Source: Alisma plantago-aquatica (taxonomy: Eukaryota; Streptophyta; Magnoliopsida; Alismatales; Alismataceae). From it: a stretch of 64,000 nucleotides of DNA. The DNA lies in assembly GCA_963693085.1 (NCBI GenBank), contig OY856409.1, positions 1,163,457,749 through 1,163,521,748 of the forward strand. Direction: 5' to 3'. The translations under genes and the position numbers were made by a program. The stretch's first letter is position 1, and each line of letters begins with the position of its first letter. Positions 45,206-61,500 of this stretch are shown here, one piece after another. The notes beneath the pieces were generated by a model. That model saw nothing but the letters and a program-made list of their open reading frames with translations, was not told the DNA's origin and searched no databases.

Positions 45206-48200
45206 ATCATTAAAATTTTGGTAACCAAGTGTTATCATTCTTGTAATATTTTATTAGGAAATAGAAATTTCCATAATTACTTTAATAGCATGCAATAAAT
45301 GATATTATCAGACTTTGACATTTGGATCAGTATGACTTTAAGAACAAGGTTTTTTTATAGTTTAATCTAAGGGTCACTTTCTTTCTACATGGGAATGTGT
45401 TCCATGACAGATACACCTCATGTGTATGTTCCACCTTAAGAAAAATGATTTAGGTACCTAGGTGTTTTTACTTGTAATGAGGCCCCTCTATAATCTTTTT
45501 ATACTTTTTAATGAGGTATCTTAACTTGTTAGACAAGAGAATACACCATATATTACAATACTTAGGATAAGAAGTAATAGATAAGTATTTTTTTGTTATT
45601 GTCTTGATGGTCATTGGCGCATTAGAATAGGACTAAGTAGAAAATTATTGACCGAGACATTGCATAAAGATCAAACTGAATGTGTGAGAAAAGGATCTCA
45701 TAAGTGTGAGATGAGTCCAAAGTTGACAAATCTAATGCACAAAAGGTTTATTTGTTTACTAGGAAAACAATCACAAAGAAGCATGAAGTAAAATTAAGAA
45801 AAACAGACACTTCTACGAGGCTGATGTGGTTGTCCATTACATGCTATGCATACACAACCCTAGCATGTCCACGTATTTTGTTTTGACTTAGCTGGTTGAC
45901 ATGAGATGGGTGTATTCATGACACAACCCAACTCTAATATGGAGGGGAAAATATCATGTTATACAAATGTGTCTTTCCACTACTCACTACAACCACATCT
46001 CCCCCTTGTTGTCACGTCATGACCAAGGTTACCTATCCCCCTTCACATGTTGTCATCGACCTCTTCCCTTCCTCTACCTACAATGACTAGCTTATCCTCT
46101 TCATGCACCTCCCATCATCAACCTCTGCTCTTCCTCCACCTACCACCACTAACCTCTCCTCCATCACTTCTCATCAATATCCCGCACATCAGTAATGACA
46201 TTTCCCTCTAACAATAAGACTTTCATGTAGAAACAAAGCCACAATCAATGTCATCCACAAGAAGTAGGAGCGGCAAGTAGCATAATCACTTCTCCATTGT
46301 AAGGAGTGTTATGTGTTTTGTAATGTTCTACAAAGGTTGTTGTTGTCCTGCGACAAGTATGAGATAGAGTGGTCATAATGCTTTATTTTCATCTTCATCA
46401 TGGGACAAGGCACAACAAGTGGCCCTCCTTGTAGTAAATGCATCCCAATTTGGTGTTGCAAAGACAACATGGTTACACCATTTGTCATACCTTGGGCAAT
46501 GAACAAATTCATTATCCTTTGAATAATCCTCAAGATCCTTCATGGCATGATTCCTAGATCCTTCTATCTAAGTTGAACATATTTGGCTAGTTAGATCATG
46601 GTGAGAAGCCTCAACACAGTCCTCCTTGCATGCTCCTCAACATTAGGTTATTAGAGCATAGCGATAATGTCCACAGATCTGATTGGGTTGAGAAAGAAGG
46701 TGTAATTTCTTTGAGTTAGCCTATATTGCCAAAAAGAGGCCATCAGGAATGGGGAGATGGTGGTGGCTAAAGCATGGTGCCATTAATCAAAAGATAGTAG
46801 ATTAGTATAGTGGGGAGATGGTGGTGACTTGATCACGGTGAGAAGCCTTGCCTAATTCCTTCCCACGTGCTCCTCTACATCAGGTTATAGAACTACCACA
46901 ATCATGTTCAAGTGTCTAGTTGGGTTTGGAAGAGAGTGTAAGTGCTTTTAGGTTGGCCTATATTTCTTAAAAGAGGCTATCAAGAGTGGGAAGCTGGTAT
47001 TAGCCAGAGCATGGTGTCTTACATCAAAGATAGAAGACTATATGATGTAGGAGATCCAAGGGTTGAGGGGGAGAGGAAACATAAAGGATATGGTTGTGGC
47101 TAGAGTGTGGTGTTATTAATCCAAATTTAAAAGATTAAGAAGTTGTAAGAGATCTTGTATATGAGGGGGCCATGCAAGATGGAGGAGATGCAACAAAACT
47201 TCATGTTGGTTGGTGCACTCCATTGTAAAGTGTACACCTCCATTAGTGCATGTTTGGGCCAAAATCATCAGGATAGAGATGATACTCCTTATGCCTAGGG
47301 TTTTGCATGAGGTTGTCATAGCAATGTTGTCACCAGGAATAGACCCATCAAGGATATCACTATATTCGGCATAGTGTTATGGTAGTATTTGGAAGTAGAG
47401 GCCATCAAGAAAGTGATGGTGCCAAAATAATACGGTTATGTAACATGGGTTAGGGTCTTGTTTATGTTACAATGGGTTGGTTTGAGTTTGGTTTTGCATA
47501 GGTTCTCAAAAATCCATACCGAATTCCATGGATAACTAGAATGATGAAATTTTGCACAATTTCAAAGGGTGCAGATGTGGTGGCTAAAACATGATGACAG
47601 TAATACAAAGGTATAAGATGACGTAGGAGATGTAGGGGATGAGACAAGAGGGATATGCTTATTAATACTAGGGGCCATCATTTATTACCCCTAAGCACTA
47701 CTTAAGGAGGAGGAAGAAGGTTCCCACAAATGTTTACCCAGGTAGGGTAGAATTTTACAATAGAAATAGTCAAGGAAGTGATCGGTGCCTCGTCGGGCTA
47801 TGTTACATGGACCAAGTCAGGGACATTGTGGGTTGTCCACATAAGGATTTCTTGTTGCGGCCAATATATCCAACATGTTCCTAGGCACGAAAAAGTTTGG
47901 TTGACCTACAGTTTTCTATGTATACTATTAGTGTATTTTGATCTTTCGTAGTTTGAATGGTGTAGGTAATTCTCTTGCATCCATACTCGTTGCTATGTAG
48001 GTCATGGTAGATTGAACAAGTTCAAACGTTTAGGTTAGTTTGGGTGTGCAATTCTTCTTATGTTTTTAGGGGTCAGCTGATTGTGGTTTTTTTTGAAAGA
48101 ATAGATCTTTATAGAGATCTTGTTTTGTGTTGAATTACTAAGGATTGGATTGGGTCAGTTTCTAGATGGATTTTCGAAAACCCAAGCCAATTTTGATCAA

Positions 48201-48578
48201 TATAACGATGAAATATTTCTAAGTTAATTTAATTTGTCTTATGGAAATCATAGTTAAGAGAGTTGAAGGCATATTGTTTCCCTTAAAAACTTAATACTAC
48301 CTTCCATGCATGCCTATAAGTAGAAAGTTGAGACCAATTTCCAAAATGATGGGTTTTGTCTTCTATTGATATAGTCAAAGTAATAAATTACAAATAAACA
48401 ACATTATTTGATCTATCAATTCCATGACTAGAAACACACATGACTCAATATAAGATATAACATTTATTGCTTGATATATGATATAAAGAAAGATTTTGAA
48501 TGTCTACATCTTGATCAGAGTTTAATTCATAACAGAGATGATTGGAAATGAAGAATCCATGCAGGAAACCACAACATG

Positions 48579-49034
48579 CATTTTAAAAAAATGGTCTTTA
48601 ACTACAAAAAAAATTATAGCTAAAACCTATAATTTGTAGCTAAAATCTTTAGCTATATTTTTCCTTACACATAAAATATGATGCTAACACCCATGTAGCT
48701 AATTATTTCACTACATTTTTGAAATGTTTAGTTAGATAATAATTTTGCTACAAATTCATATGTAACTAAAAATTGTCTTTACACATACAAATGTAGTTGT
48801 AATGTAGCTAAATATATGATTACAATTGTATATGTAGCTATGATATGTAGCGGCAAGTGATGATTTCTGTAATTGTATATGAGTTTATTTGTAGCAAAAA
48901 CTAACACTTATTACAATAGTAAATATAGTTAAATTTGTAGTGAAAAACATCATGTACTAAACATATATGCATTTGTAGTTAGGTTATGTATGCAGTAAGT
49001 AATTTGCTGATCCAAACATATTTTTCTTGTAATG
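48579..49034. mobile_element. Copy-2 counterpart of the TAGCTA-rich MITE-like block
   Basis: Partner of 19238-19704 with the same ends and internal TGTAGCTA / TAGCTAAA phrases. It is part of the duplicated unit, so not an independent insertion. Confidence 0.35.
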
Positions 49035-51378
49035 TCAATATATCATACTCTTATTTATATTGAAATAATGATTACACATGGGGAGGACATTAACCTTTCC
49101 CTTATTTTATAATATGCATAAAATTTTTTGAAGTATACAATGACCCCCCACCATCAGAATATAAAATTACATCATCCTTGAATTTTCAACCCATGTAGTG
49201 TTGTAGCTCTCAAAGTAGGATCCACACATCTACCATGCTACCATATAGGTTCATAGTTCCAAAGGAAGGCGAGCTTTGAAAGTTCTAGCAACCATCTTTT
49301 CTCTCACACTCTTACATATGTTCCCTTGAGTATTGCACCTTGAGAAGGAGACCGGAGTCGTAACGGCTATAGTTGTTCTAGTAATTTCATCCTATTGCCC
49401 TAGTCAACTTGGTTAGAGACTAGATGTCAGATTTGCATTCCATGACCCCAAGAGGAAATCAATTGTGTGAAAGGAACAACTTCTGCAACACATAATTCAA
49501 AATTTGGCATCAGTATAATATAGTCAAACATTGAGTGCCACATTAAATCAGAATTCAAAATATATATGACGTACATGTCGTATGGGAAGCCCCTGAGTTG
49601 TGCAACAAAGTCAGAGTAAAGGAGGTGTTGGTTTTGTAGCATCTGATTCATTGACATAAACTATAGTAGCTATATTATTTTTGACGTCCACATCCTATCC
49701 ATTGGTGGAAATTTGAAGATCCTTTGGATGATTCTAGATACAATTTGTTTCAAACTTACATTTAATAGTCTTAGAGTAGAACTACGACAACCAAGAAATT
49801 ACATTACACCTAACAGAAAGGAAGATGAGATGAAATGATGTCTCATTAAATTATTAACATAATAACAACCGTGCATAATGCTTTAGTAGGTTTCTCTGGA
49901 AACACAAAAGTATTAGAAGTCTCATCCAACTGCACACAAAGATGTCACATAATGTGCAAAAGAAAGATGATGCATATTGAGATTTGAAGAATTTTGACTC
50001 ATCTTTAGGATGATTGCATTTTCATCAGACCAAATTTACATTTCAAAGTATTCATGTAATAGTCATAACAATGGAATATGAAATAGGCAAGTTTCATTAA
50101 TAATAGGATGGAGAATCAACACAAATGACATTGAAATGAAAGGATGGAAGATTACAAGCCAAAATCATTTACTACCTATCTTGAGACTTTGCTTCTCTAT
50201 GATAACAATCTCATAGGACACGTCCATGTCCACCATTGTAGGATCATAAGCTTAATGGGCCCATCTTAGGGTCAAACAAGTTGATTGAGTTGGTTGGGAA
50301 AGACCAAAAAAGACACAAGCATGGTGCATCTCTCACACACCATGTACAACTATCACCCCGTCCACAAAATGCACATGTGCATTACAATAAGAAAATCATT
50401 GTAATGAATTGTAAATGGACAAGTATGGAAAAAACGAACAAACTGACAATCCGTAATGAGGAAGATATCCTGAAAACTCAAACACATAATTTAGATCTAC
50501 CATATGGTATGGCCTGAAGCAACTACAAACAATTGACAATGATAATGAAAAATAAAATGACCTTTTGGTGTTGGCGAGGACCCAAAATCCAATATCTTAG
50601 ATTTGAGTCTTTTTGGAAGACCTGAATCTTGCAATCCATGCATTATCTATTGCCACTCTTAGCAAATGATGGCCTTGACTAAATGGAAAGAAAAGTACTG
50701 AAGACACTGGCCCATTGTAATTTCACAGAAGAAAGAAAGAAAAGAGGAAAACTTGAGAAAATGTGAAGAAAAAATATCCTGAGCACATTCTGTTCTAGAA
50801 GAAAGATTTCCATGAATGCATAACTAAATTGCATTTTTCCTTATTCATTGGCCAAAAACATCTTGATTGAATAATCCAATCAAGCATATAGAATTGGTAT
50901 CCATCTTGCAACATGTCATCACTAAAAACTAAAAAGACAATACCACTCCCAATAACATCCGAACTTCATGTGGAAATGTAAGAAATCTTGCAACTCCATA
51001 ATTAACCCCTACACTTTGAGCAATGAGCTTTAATAGAATCAAGAAGTTCAAGCCTAAACAGAATAAGAGCTTATGTGCCCATCACCAGAAATGCAAACTA
51101 TAGATCATGTTGTTATTTAAAAAGTCAAATTGTTATAAAGTTCACACTCTAACTTGAGAATCTTGAGCTTTATAGGGAAATTTGCAATGCAAGTCTCAAA
51201 TTTAGCTTCTGGAAAGATTCTAGCTAGAATCTAGAAAATATAGAATGAATACAACTTAATTAAATCAAGAATCATCACTTTCATGAGTCATAGAAACAAA
51301 CCCATCACTATTAGAGAACCAACATATTGGAGTATTAAAACCTACATCATACTGTGAAATAGAGCCCAGAAAGGAATG

Positions 51379-54300
51379 TTACTGATTGAAGAACAAAAAC
51401 AAAGCTCATAATTTAGATAAATAAGAAGGAATCAAGAAACCTTATCCTGGAGACTTGTGACGGTCCTCCTAATACTTGGTCGTATATAATTAGCATAGAT
51501 TTCTATAAACAAGGTGATTTTATTTTACACTAACTCGAATGAGTACATGTAAACCCAAATCAACATAATGAGATAAGTAAGAGGACAATGATAATGACAT
51601 CCAAATCATTAGATTTGTCCTAGGCTTCTTGATTTCTAGTCTACACTGTCATTTTCAATGTGGCTCAAACATCCTGAAATGAGAATACAGTTATACCTAC
51701 CTTTCCTATACCCCTTACATTTAACAATGACCCACATCCAGTCTGTTGTAGTCCAAATACATTGCCCTTCTTGCACCAAGAAAGCAACGACAATATCCCA
51801 GGACAAAACAATATCCTTTTTTCAACTTTTAGAACCGATCAAAAAAAAATATGAGGCCACCATACTTACAGGTCAGGGAACAATTAGTTTTTTCCTACAT
51901 GTCAAGTTGAGTTAGGCATTTTCCTTTTATCTATACATGGAGTTTCAAACCATACATGCATGCAACTTTTTCCTATAGATTGGTTACTTGACAAAAAAAA
52001 TTAGCTAGTTACTTTTTTAAGAGGTTTCCCACCTACATTGGACAAGAACCAAATAGATTTAGGGTGTTCTTGGGTCACTGATTCAACAACATTGGCTGGT
52101 CTAATAAGATAATCATAGTAATAGACAAAAATTCTAGATTACCAAAATTGTTTAAGAATGAGCATGTAAAAAATATGATCTGTGTTGAAAAGAAGTATTG
52201 TTTTGTAAGCTAGGAAGATAAGATAAAAACAAGAAATGAGCAACTTTATTAGTATCAGTGAATGCCCAGTTTGTAGGCTAGACATCTTTTACTACAAACA
52301 TTTCATTGATTAATTTTGATCTCAAGCAACAACATCACTGATGTTGTGGTCTACATTATTGAGATACTTTTGTGTTATTAACATACTTTTGAAATATTAT
52401 AATATAATGATATTCATTGTTACAATTTGGTCACCAAGTTTACACACATGGGATGATCACACTCATTACGCCCATACCAATCCTTCATTTTGTCTCCTTG
52501 GCAATGGCAAGTTGATCATAATCAATAAAAATAACTCAACTTCTGTGTGCCAATAGAACTATAATTAGAATACAATTGAATTCATTTAGTTTGCATATTC
52601 GTGCCTAAATTGGACACCAGCATGAGTCGCACAACAAATACACTATATGATATATGTTTTGTACACTGCAACTCTGGCCCTTCTACTTTTCTTAACACAA
52701 GCTCTTCCCTTTTTTTCCTATAATGTATTTACAAATAATTTTCTATATAGCTTGAGAGAACATACCCATGAAGTAAGAAAATAAAATAATATAGTAAAGG
52801 TGACATCTACTAAAGAAAAATGGTAACTAGATGATAGAAAAAACAAGACCTCAATACAATCATAAAGGTAAGAAGATGTTTCTAAAAAGAAGATTTTAAC
52901 AACTATGTAGATGGAAGTTTGAAGATTCAAATAGCAGTAGAGGTTACTCATCAAATTGCCATGAGAAATATGTAAAAGACCTTCACCAACCAATAACCAA
53001 TACGTCACAAGTAGTTGAGATGAATCCCATGAAAAATAGTAGTTGAACTTGATAAATTCATCAGGATAATGGAATGTACCAAGTCAACCAAGCTAGAACC
53101 TAGCAAAAAAACCACATTACATTGAAATTACCCATCATAAATCTATATAGACAAAGCTTCAAGAGTATGAGACAATAAGCCAACATATTGAGAATAACCA
53201 CACTAACAATTGAGAACATGCCAACAAATTACAAAATAATCAAAGACTAGAAACTCAAGTCAAGTTGTACAAACATATCACCTATGACATTTAACCATTG
53301 GGAAAATCTTGTAAGGTTGATTAAATATATCATTGACTGTGAGGGATTGGTATAATTCTACAAGAGGTTCAGATTAATGGAGAAAGAACAACATTGCATG
53401 GGAACTATGTTAGAGTTCTGACTAAACATGCACTCCTTTCCCCAACATTTTTAGGACAACATTGGACCTCCTTGTAGTACACTTATTTATTGTACAAAAC
53501 AAAAACAAATAGACAATGTGTATAGTCAAATCAAGTTTCTTATTCAGACATACAGCCAAAGTGCAGCTGCACAAACAATCTAGAGGCAACTGATAAATAG
53601 GGGTACTGTACTACTTCCATGACACATGGCCTTAAGAAGATTTTCCTAGAAAAGGAAGATATTAATTGTATAATAGTTGGAAAGTTCATACCCAACTCTT
53701 CATACTAAAAAGACCAGTGCAACAATATCAAATGATAGATGCATAACTTTATTTAAATGTGAAAAACTAAATGCTCTAGTCTAACATAATTTGCAAAGCC
53801 AAATAACACCACTAAATTGTTCATTCTTAGCATAACATCTTGCATGAACCTATAGTACAAGAAAACAAAGAGAAGGACCAGAGGGAGAAAGGAGGGTACA
53901 ATAGGGGCTCGAATAGCATAAAGAAGGAGTGAGCATCATAAAGAGGCCACAACTGACATACACTGAAGCCATGGTTGACATATGAAGGATAGGAGCAAAG
54001 TAGAAGAAGAATAGTTGGATGATGAAGAAAAAAGAAAGAGATACACAAGAGAAAAGAAAATTGAGATATGAACATAACAAAATTTACAAGCTGGATTTGA
54101 ATGTTATACAATAAAATCTAGAATCAGAGGATGATCTATGAAACACAATCTAAAAGGAATAGATGGAATAATCAACATACTATTAATGAAAACTAACTTC
54201 CAATGTATCATTAAGATCAAAATCATCATCAACCTTTGCTAGATATACACTAGAAATATACAGGATATCCCCTCCATGGAGTGGTATTTATATAAATATT

Positions 54301-57300
54301 TATCAACATCAATACTAACTACAATTATGTTAGTATGTTTAATTAATTTCATCTGAAGATATATAATATATAATTACCAAATGATGTGGAAGATTGACAA
54401 AACACTAATACTAACTATAATTGAATGAATTCATAGTGATATCTATTTTTTGGTCCAAAGTAAAGACTAACTAGATTAGAAATCAACACATGTTGTCTGA
54501 TCATATTATATGATGTGTGTGGAGTGTATATTGAAGCCCAACTCTCCTTTTACTTTTACTTTTAAGAATAAATGTATAGTTGTTGAAGAAACTCACATTT
54601 GTCTTCTTTACACTCTTGAACAAGAATAATCTAGTAGTTTCTCATAAAATATGTTCATATCTCCCAATTGAAAAACTCAAAGTTGGTTGCATATTACATG
54701 ATGTGTGTAACATGGGCTTACATTGCCAAAAGTTTAAGAATAAAATGTTCAAGAGTTGTATCTATGTAAGTAGAGTGAGAATTTAATTGTGTGAATCTAC
54801 TACTCTTAAAACTTAGTAGAAGTAGGCACAAAGTCTTCCAATAATAGTCAAAGGTGTCTACTTTCATAGGATGCCATTAAAGCATTTTCCATGGAGCAAC
54901 TAACAATGAAAAATCTTAACACAATGACAAGTGCGACCTGGATTTCCATTGTTAAGTTATATATATGTGAATATTGATATGGAAATCAACCATAAACATT
55001 GCCTGCAAGCACCAACTAATTCTGAATTTAAATACACTTGTTAGTTATTTCTAGGACAATGATTATCCAAGAAAAATGTTACAAACTTTGGCCTATATAA
55101 TAAATCTAAATCTAAAAAGATTGAGGAATAATGTAATCTCAAATAGAGAATGTTCTAGATATCTCACTAGGTTATTTATGACTTCTTTAGATAGTTAGTT
55201 AAAAGGTAATATAGACCAAGAATACATACATTAAATAAAAGTGGCATAAAAATTTGACAATAAGTACATCTAGATCATCTTAAAATAAGACAAAAACTGC
55301 ATCTAAAATACGATCCAACTTTTAAAATGCCCACACCGTGGGCATAAAACTCAAATAGAGTTTCATATAAGAGAATGGAAGTAATATCTAAATTATTAGA
55401 CTAAATATCATATATCCCATAGTTCTTTCTCTATGCAATTAATATTTCAAGCCTTGCAACTTGGCCTCTAGAAAAGCATGTAGAGAGAATTCATGAAACA
55501 CCACTTTGAAGAGTAATCGATGCTAATTTTCATAGATATGACAAATTTAGCATGGTCCAATGACAAGTATGAGAACTAGCTCAAACAAAATTTGAAGTGT
55601 AATTTATTATGCTTTTCTAAGAAATACCTCTTCAATTGGTTTGGTATGATCAAATAAAGATTTATAAACATTACAAGATGGTTGAAATTGTATGCTAAGA
55701 TTCCAACCCCTCTACAGTTTTCCATGAGGTTGTAATTTTCAGTACTACTCTCCCATTTATATCTTTCATAAATATTTTTAATCCACCTAGAATAGGCCCA
55801 ATCATTATAGTTGACCCAACTTCATTAGGGTTGGTTCTATTAAGAATAAACTTTGTGAATGCATCAAGATATTCTCTAAATTTAGTTCTCAACTTATCAA
55901 CCTATAGCCAAATAGTAGCTATGTATTAATATATTATGGTGACAATTAATGCTCTAGTAGAAGATACAACCATAAGACTAATATATGGTAGTGTGTTTGC
56001 AATAATAAAGCAAGAAACATGGATTATATCTAGTCTCGTATGGTATCTATGTTTGCCCATATTTTTAGAGAAATAAATGATGTGGTTTTTATCAACCTAG
56101 TATGTTAAACCCATAGTCTTTATGCACCCATGAAATCCCCTAACATGTGATGTTCTTTCTCTGATATAGAGTTGTTGTTCACTCATCCTCTAGTTTGCAG
56201 ATTGCATTTTCCTCCTCTAGTTATAGAAGCCTATGATATTGATGGGGTTTATGGATGATATCTTGAGGTGGTGATGTCAAATATAGGGCCTTAATTTCAA
56301 GTAGTTGTATTGATGTAGCTTCTGATCCCATGTTGTTCACATTTATTAAAGCAAAGCTCAAATTCCAGTTTTTCCTTTGAGGTATTATGTTTCTCAAGAT
56401 GTTTAGTTAATGATCATATTCTAAACAAATGCATCAATAAGCTATTATTCTTGATTTAAAGAGATCATCACCTCTAGACAATACCTTATGTGATTAGGTT
56501 CATGAAGCATAAAAATTTCTTCTATATCATATTTATGTTGTAGTGTACATTCACGATGTTAAAAGATAGTAGCCATACATGGAAACTCTATATTTAGACG
56601 GTCAGGTACTTCTATAATTAGTTCTTACATTGGGTGAGGAAACTACACAAGATACATATAGATTAGCAATGCATATAACATTGTTTCCTAATAGGGAAAT
56701 TTGTTCTAGATGATATAAATAAAAAGGCATGGTCTGAGTGATATCAATGAATGCACTGTAAAAACTAACTTGTTCCCTATGACAAAGATAACTACATAAG
56801 TTGATAAAAGGTAACAATTCTCAAATAACTCAGGTGGTTAAGTTTTGAAAAGTTAAAGAAGCAAATCTAATTTTTTTAGACTACTTTAGGTTCATATTGA
56901 GGAATGTCATTGGCTAAGTTATAGTTTGGTTAGTATATAGTTTTAGAGTTTAGTCTGTAGAAGAAATCCAAGGAGACAATCACAGTTTAAGATTGGGGCT
57001 TGGTCAAAATCTTTGATGAGTGATCAACATAGCTGAATCAAAAAAGAGAAATCAATGGAGTACTACCTTATTCTCAAGTTAAAAAAGATAATCAGGCTAT
57101 CCATAAAAAATATAGATCAATTTATCACACATAGGTTTCTTTATAAAGCTTTTCCTACTAGAAGATTTAAACATTGCAAGTTTTGTTCTTGAACAAAAAA
57201 GTTGTAAATAAGAGTGGGATCTCAAGGCTTGATTTGTGTTGTCAGAACAATGAGAACGGACAATCTCACTTCTCCCTCAGTTGCCTATAGGATTGAAATC

Positions 57301-58540
57301 ACTGAGTAGACATATAAAAACATTATTAAGTAATCATTAGAATTTTCACCAAACTAACACAGTAAGATGAATACACCAAAACATGATATGCCCGTGTTGG
57401 CATTCTAAGGACGGAACTCCCTATTTGAACATTCCAAGCATGCATTGACAACTCTAGATCTATATAAAAAGAACAAAAAGCTAAATACCACTATCACTTT
57501 GAAGGACCCCTACAAGCTCAACAAGATGATATCAACCTTCCTACCAATTATGTAGAAATAGTGCTATTCATTTCTTTTTCCCGACCAAGTCTTGTAGTCT
57601 TCACCCAAATCCCAATATGATTCTATGAAAATGAATCATGTTGATACACACACCCAACACTAAAGTGAAAAAAAATAAACTAGAACCTAGTTAAACAATT
57701 AGTATAAGAACATTTGACACTAGCCATACTGTGTTGACATATGTTTTTGGCCAGCAAATCATTTGGTTTATTGAGTGAAATAAAATATACATCAAAACAT
57801 GAAAGGAACTAAATCCATACATAAACCACTAGAAATTCTCATGTACAAATGCAATGAATCTAAATATATCACGACATGAGCAAAGAGTGAGTTACCTGGT
57901 TGAGAGGGAAATGAATAGAGAAACCACAGTGAGGGGGATAAGATGTTTGGTTGTGAGATGGAGTGATAAGGTTGAAATTTACATTGCCCTCATGCAGTTA
58001 GGTTGAGCAACAGTGAAGAAAAGTTTCTAGTAGATTCCTCAGGCTGCTAGGTGGAGGTGACAAGAAGATGAACCATTTGCTGAACCCTCAGGGTGGAGGT
58101 GTTGAGAAATAAATTTCTATCAAGTGGTGAGGCACTAAGAAGTTGGTGTTGTGAGGAAAACAAGATGGTGTACAATATTTTTCTTAAAAAAAAAAATAGG
58201 ATGCAGGAGAATGGGGAGAGGGAGAGCTCATGGGATCACTCAGAGAGCCTGATCAAGAGAGGGTGTGGAGTGTAAAACTAAGATTATAGGACAAATTTAA
58301 ATGTGTGGGGAATGAGTAGCGGGAGTGAACTAATTTTTGTTTGATATGGAGAGAGAGTGTGTAAAAGTAGATTTATATGTATTCAATTGGACTGGATAGA
58401 CTTAACTTACTTACAATTTTATATTTCGTATTTAAGAGTGGTTTTAGCTACGTATATAAGATATATATAACTCGAATAGTTGAAGTTAATACATATTTTT
58501 TTGGTAATGATGGTTGGGATTGAGTCTTTGATGATGGTGG
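51379..58540. other. Right flank: AT-rich intergenic DNA, no gene recognised
   Basis: Unique sequence after the duplication. Open frames are few and short (for example minus 52718-53008 and 53827-54111, plus 54580-54786) and are of biased low-complexity composition without domains. I see no LTR ends, primer site, poly-A-tailed element or gene structure. Confidence 0.5.

Positions 58541-58586
<46 letters not shown>
58541..58586 (+). repeat. (TGA)n microsatellite, about 15 units
   Basis: An uninterrupted TGA/ATG run follows a shorter, interrupted one at 58520-58540. The polyserine frame on the minus strand across it (58448-58720) is a by-product of the repeat, not a gene. Confidence 0.95.
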
Positions 58587-61500
58587 ATCATAAGATACAA
58601 CAACAACCTTCCTAGAATATCAACAATAAAAATGATCAACCTTATAAGATACAACATTTTAATAATAATAATGACCAATTTTTGAGACCTTTCCTCCCCA
58701 TTCACCACCACCTCCATCATTAGTTATGTGAATTTTAAGCTACATTATATTTTAAAACACAATGGTGCACAGAATGTGATGTTTGTAGTAGTTCAAACTC
58801 CTAGAAAGTTGGCCAATTCATAAATTAGTTATAGTATTCTTATCTAGACATGTTTAAAATTTATCGCCGTAATATTTTTAATGTTTTCTATTCTTAGTAT
58901 AAGTCCTCGAAGGTCTTATATTATTCACCATTCTATATCCACACCATACGAGCAATCAAATGTAGAACCAAGGGTTTCCCAATTTGCTCCATTGATTTAA
59001 TGTATTGGTTGGACTAAATATACATCTACTAGATTCATTATTATGGGTATTAATATCACAAGAATATGCAATAACCTATGGGAAGTTATTGTTTGCAGAA
59101 ACAAGTATCATAATTTTCTATGAAGCAATGTGTTCCATTTTGTATCTACAATGTTTAACATAGAAGGATATGTAAAAGCATGGATCTAATTCTATGGTAA
59201 ACTAGAATGATAAAAAAAGTAAACCACCATCTCACACTCATATTCAATCAACAACTAAAGTGTGAAGTTTGAAAATTTGTGCAACACTGACATCCAATTA
59301 CGAAGATAATATACTAAAGTGAGTATAACTATGTGATAACAACCTAAGTTTCAAATTAATTAGTTTCTCAATATATTCTTATCTCCAAGTATGAAAAGAG
59401 AAATGATGTCAGCTATTTGAGATTATCACATATTTGTGATATGCTTAAAATCTTACAAGAAAAAGAAAGGGGTTCGATTATAAGGTAGTAGGGTTGAATC
59501 GGTTTGAACATTGTCATTGTGGAAAATGCAATGAAAGGCTAATGGTAGATGGAAAACTTTTCTATATATATAGGAGAGTAGGCAAGTACAAGGAAGAAAA
59601 CTTAAATATAATGGACCAATACAACTAGGCCCATTTACATAAGAAAATAATTATACTAATAGTCATAATTATTAGTTTATATTGAACATTATTTGCTTCA
59701 AACAATGGAGTATTATATATGGACTCTACAAAGTAGTTTTTGCAGTGATGTGGACCTCAAGAAGAACTACATATGAATAGTAGAATCTAGAATTCAAATC
59801 CTGATGAAATTATATACATAACAATGAACTCACATGCTCACAATTATACATATAAATATCAACTAAATACAAATTCATATGTTTCACAACATTATCAGTA
59901 AAGTATGAGTTCTACCTTGAACTATTGGAAACTCTATTGTTGGGATAATATGTATATGTTCACACTAATTTCTAGATTAATGTATGTATTATAAGATGGT
60001 TTAATAGATAAACATTACAAACTCATGGTATCGATAATGTAGGAACCTTTCTTTAGGAACTCATTCAATTTTCATGAGGTTTGGTATCTCACAAATATAA
60101 TGACATTGCTAACTAAAAAATACGTCCAACTAGAAAAAAAAATGAATCCATTCAAAATCCTTTAGAATTGAAAAATGAGTGCATGGAGAACCACAAACTT
60201 CAAATAATAAAGTAAAAAAGAAAAAAATTATTATGTCCAAGAAAAAAACTAAATTATCAACATGTTACTACAAAAATAAAGTACATGAATCATAACACTT
60301 GATCTCATCTAGAAATTTGTAATCATCACATTACCCTTGCTAAAAGTAAACACATATGCACACAATTGTATATGTTTCTTTCATAAAACAAAAAGAAAGA
60401 ATTTATTATGTTAAGAAACAAACACATTTGAATTATGAAAACAACATCTCATTATACTCACTAATTCTATCTATAAAAATGCATGTGTATATGTAAATTG
60501 TTTACTTTCTCAGTCTGAAAACTAGTTTTCCCATGTTAGAGGGTGTTGTCTTTTCCCCCTTCTAATTAGAAATATATGAGTTTCTATAATTTCAAAAATT
60601 GTAATTCAATAAAAAACCAGAGAATCTCCATGAAAAATTAAAATAGAAAGAAATATAACTTCTTGAAGGAGATACCTACACTATGAATATGGGGAAACTC
60701 AATGAGCCTTGGACATGCTTATTTCCTTCTCAACTCCAATAGTTCACAAAAGCACTCTAGTAGCCTTGGACAACTTGTTTGCTTCTCCAATGTGAAGTAA
60801 GACACTATATAGTATGATTACTATTTGATTTAAGAAATAAATTGCATAATAATGCAATAATAACATAGATGTGTTAATTTTTTGTATTTGGGGTATTTGT
60901 TCTCCTCGTGCATATGAATGAAGACATCAATAAATGATTTTGTAGTAATAACTATAGTTGTGAGTGTTAATAAAAAATATTTATACCAATTCTGTCTCAC
61001 ATTGTGTCCTCACATGAGGTAGTCAGGATCAAAGAACACATTTGTCCACAATTAAAAGAGGAAACTAGTTCCTTCATTTGAAAACCAACCCTTTTTTTAT
61101 CCCAATCACACGTAGGGAGCTGGTGAGGAAACCAATTGTTCCTTACCCCAACTTCCATGACAGTCATCCCATGACCACACCAGTCTTTGCTACAATGGGA
61201 GTTCCATCCAACATCTTAGAGAAGCAAATCTTATCCTAGCGTCCTGACATCATGCAAGATCTATTCAAAGGAAAAAAAATTATCATAATTTTCCCAGTGC
61301 ATGCACATCAGAAACTGGTAGGTGGTTGCTGAATTGACACTAAGGGATACATCAAATGGGAGTTTGCAACAAAGAAGGATAAAAAATCAAGAAGGGTTGG
61401 GAAAAAAAGTAAACGGTGGAGAAGCCAAGGGGGAAGGGAGCAGGAAATGGGGAGGGGATGTAGAGAGGTTGTATGGGTTAGTGTAAACCTAGAAATTAGG

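Noticed and set aside
58448..58720. Minus-strand frame with a polyserine run
   Set aside because: The serine run is just the (TGA)n microsatellite read backwards.
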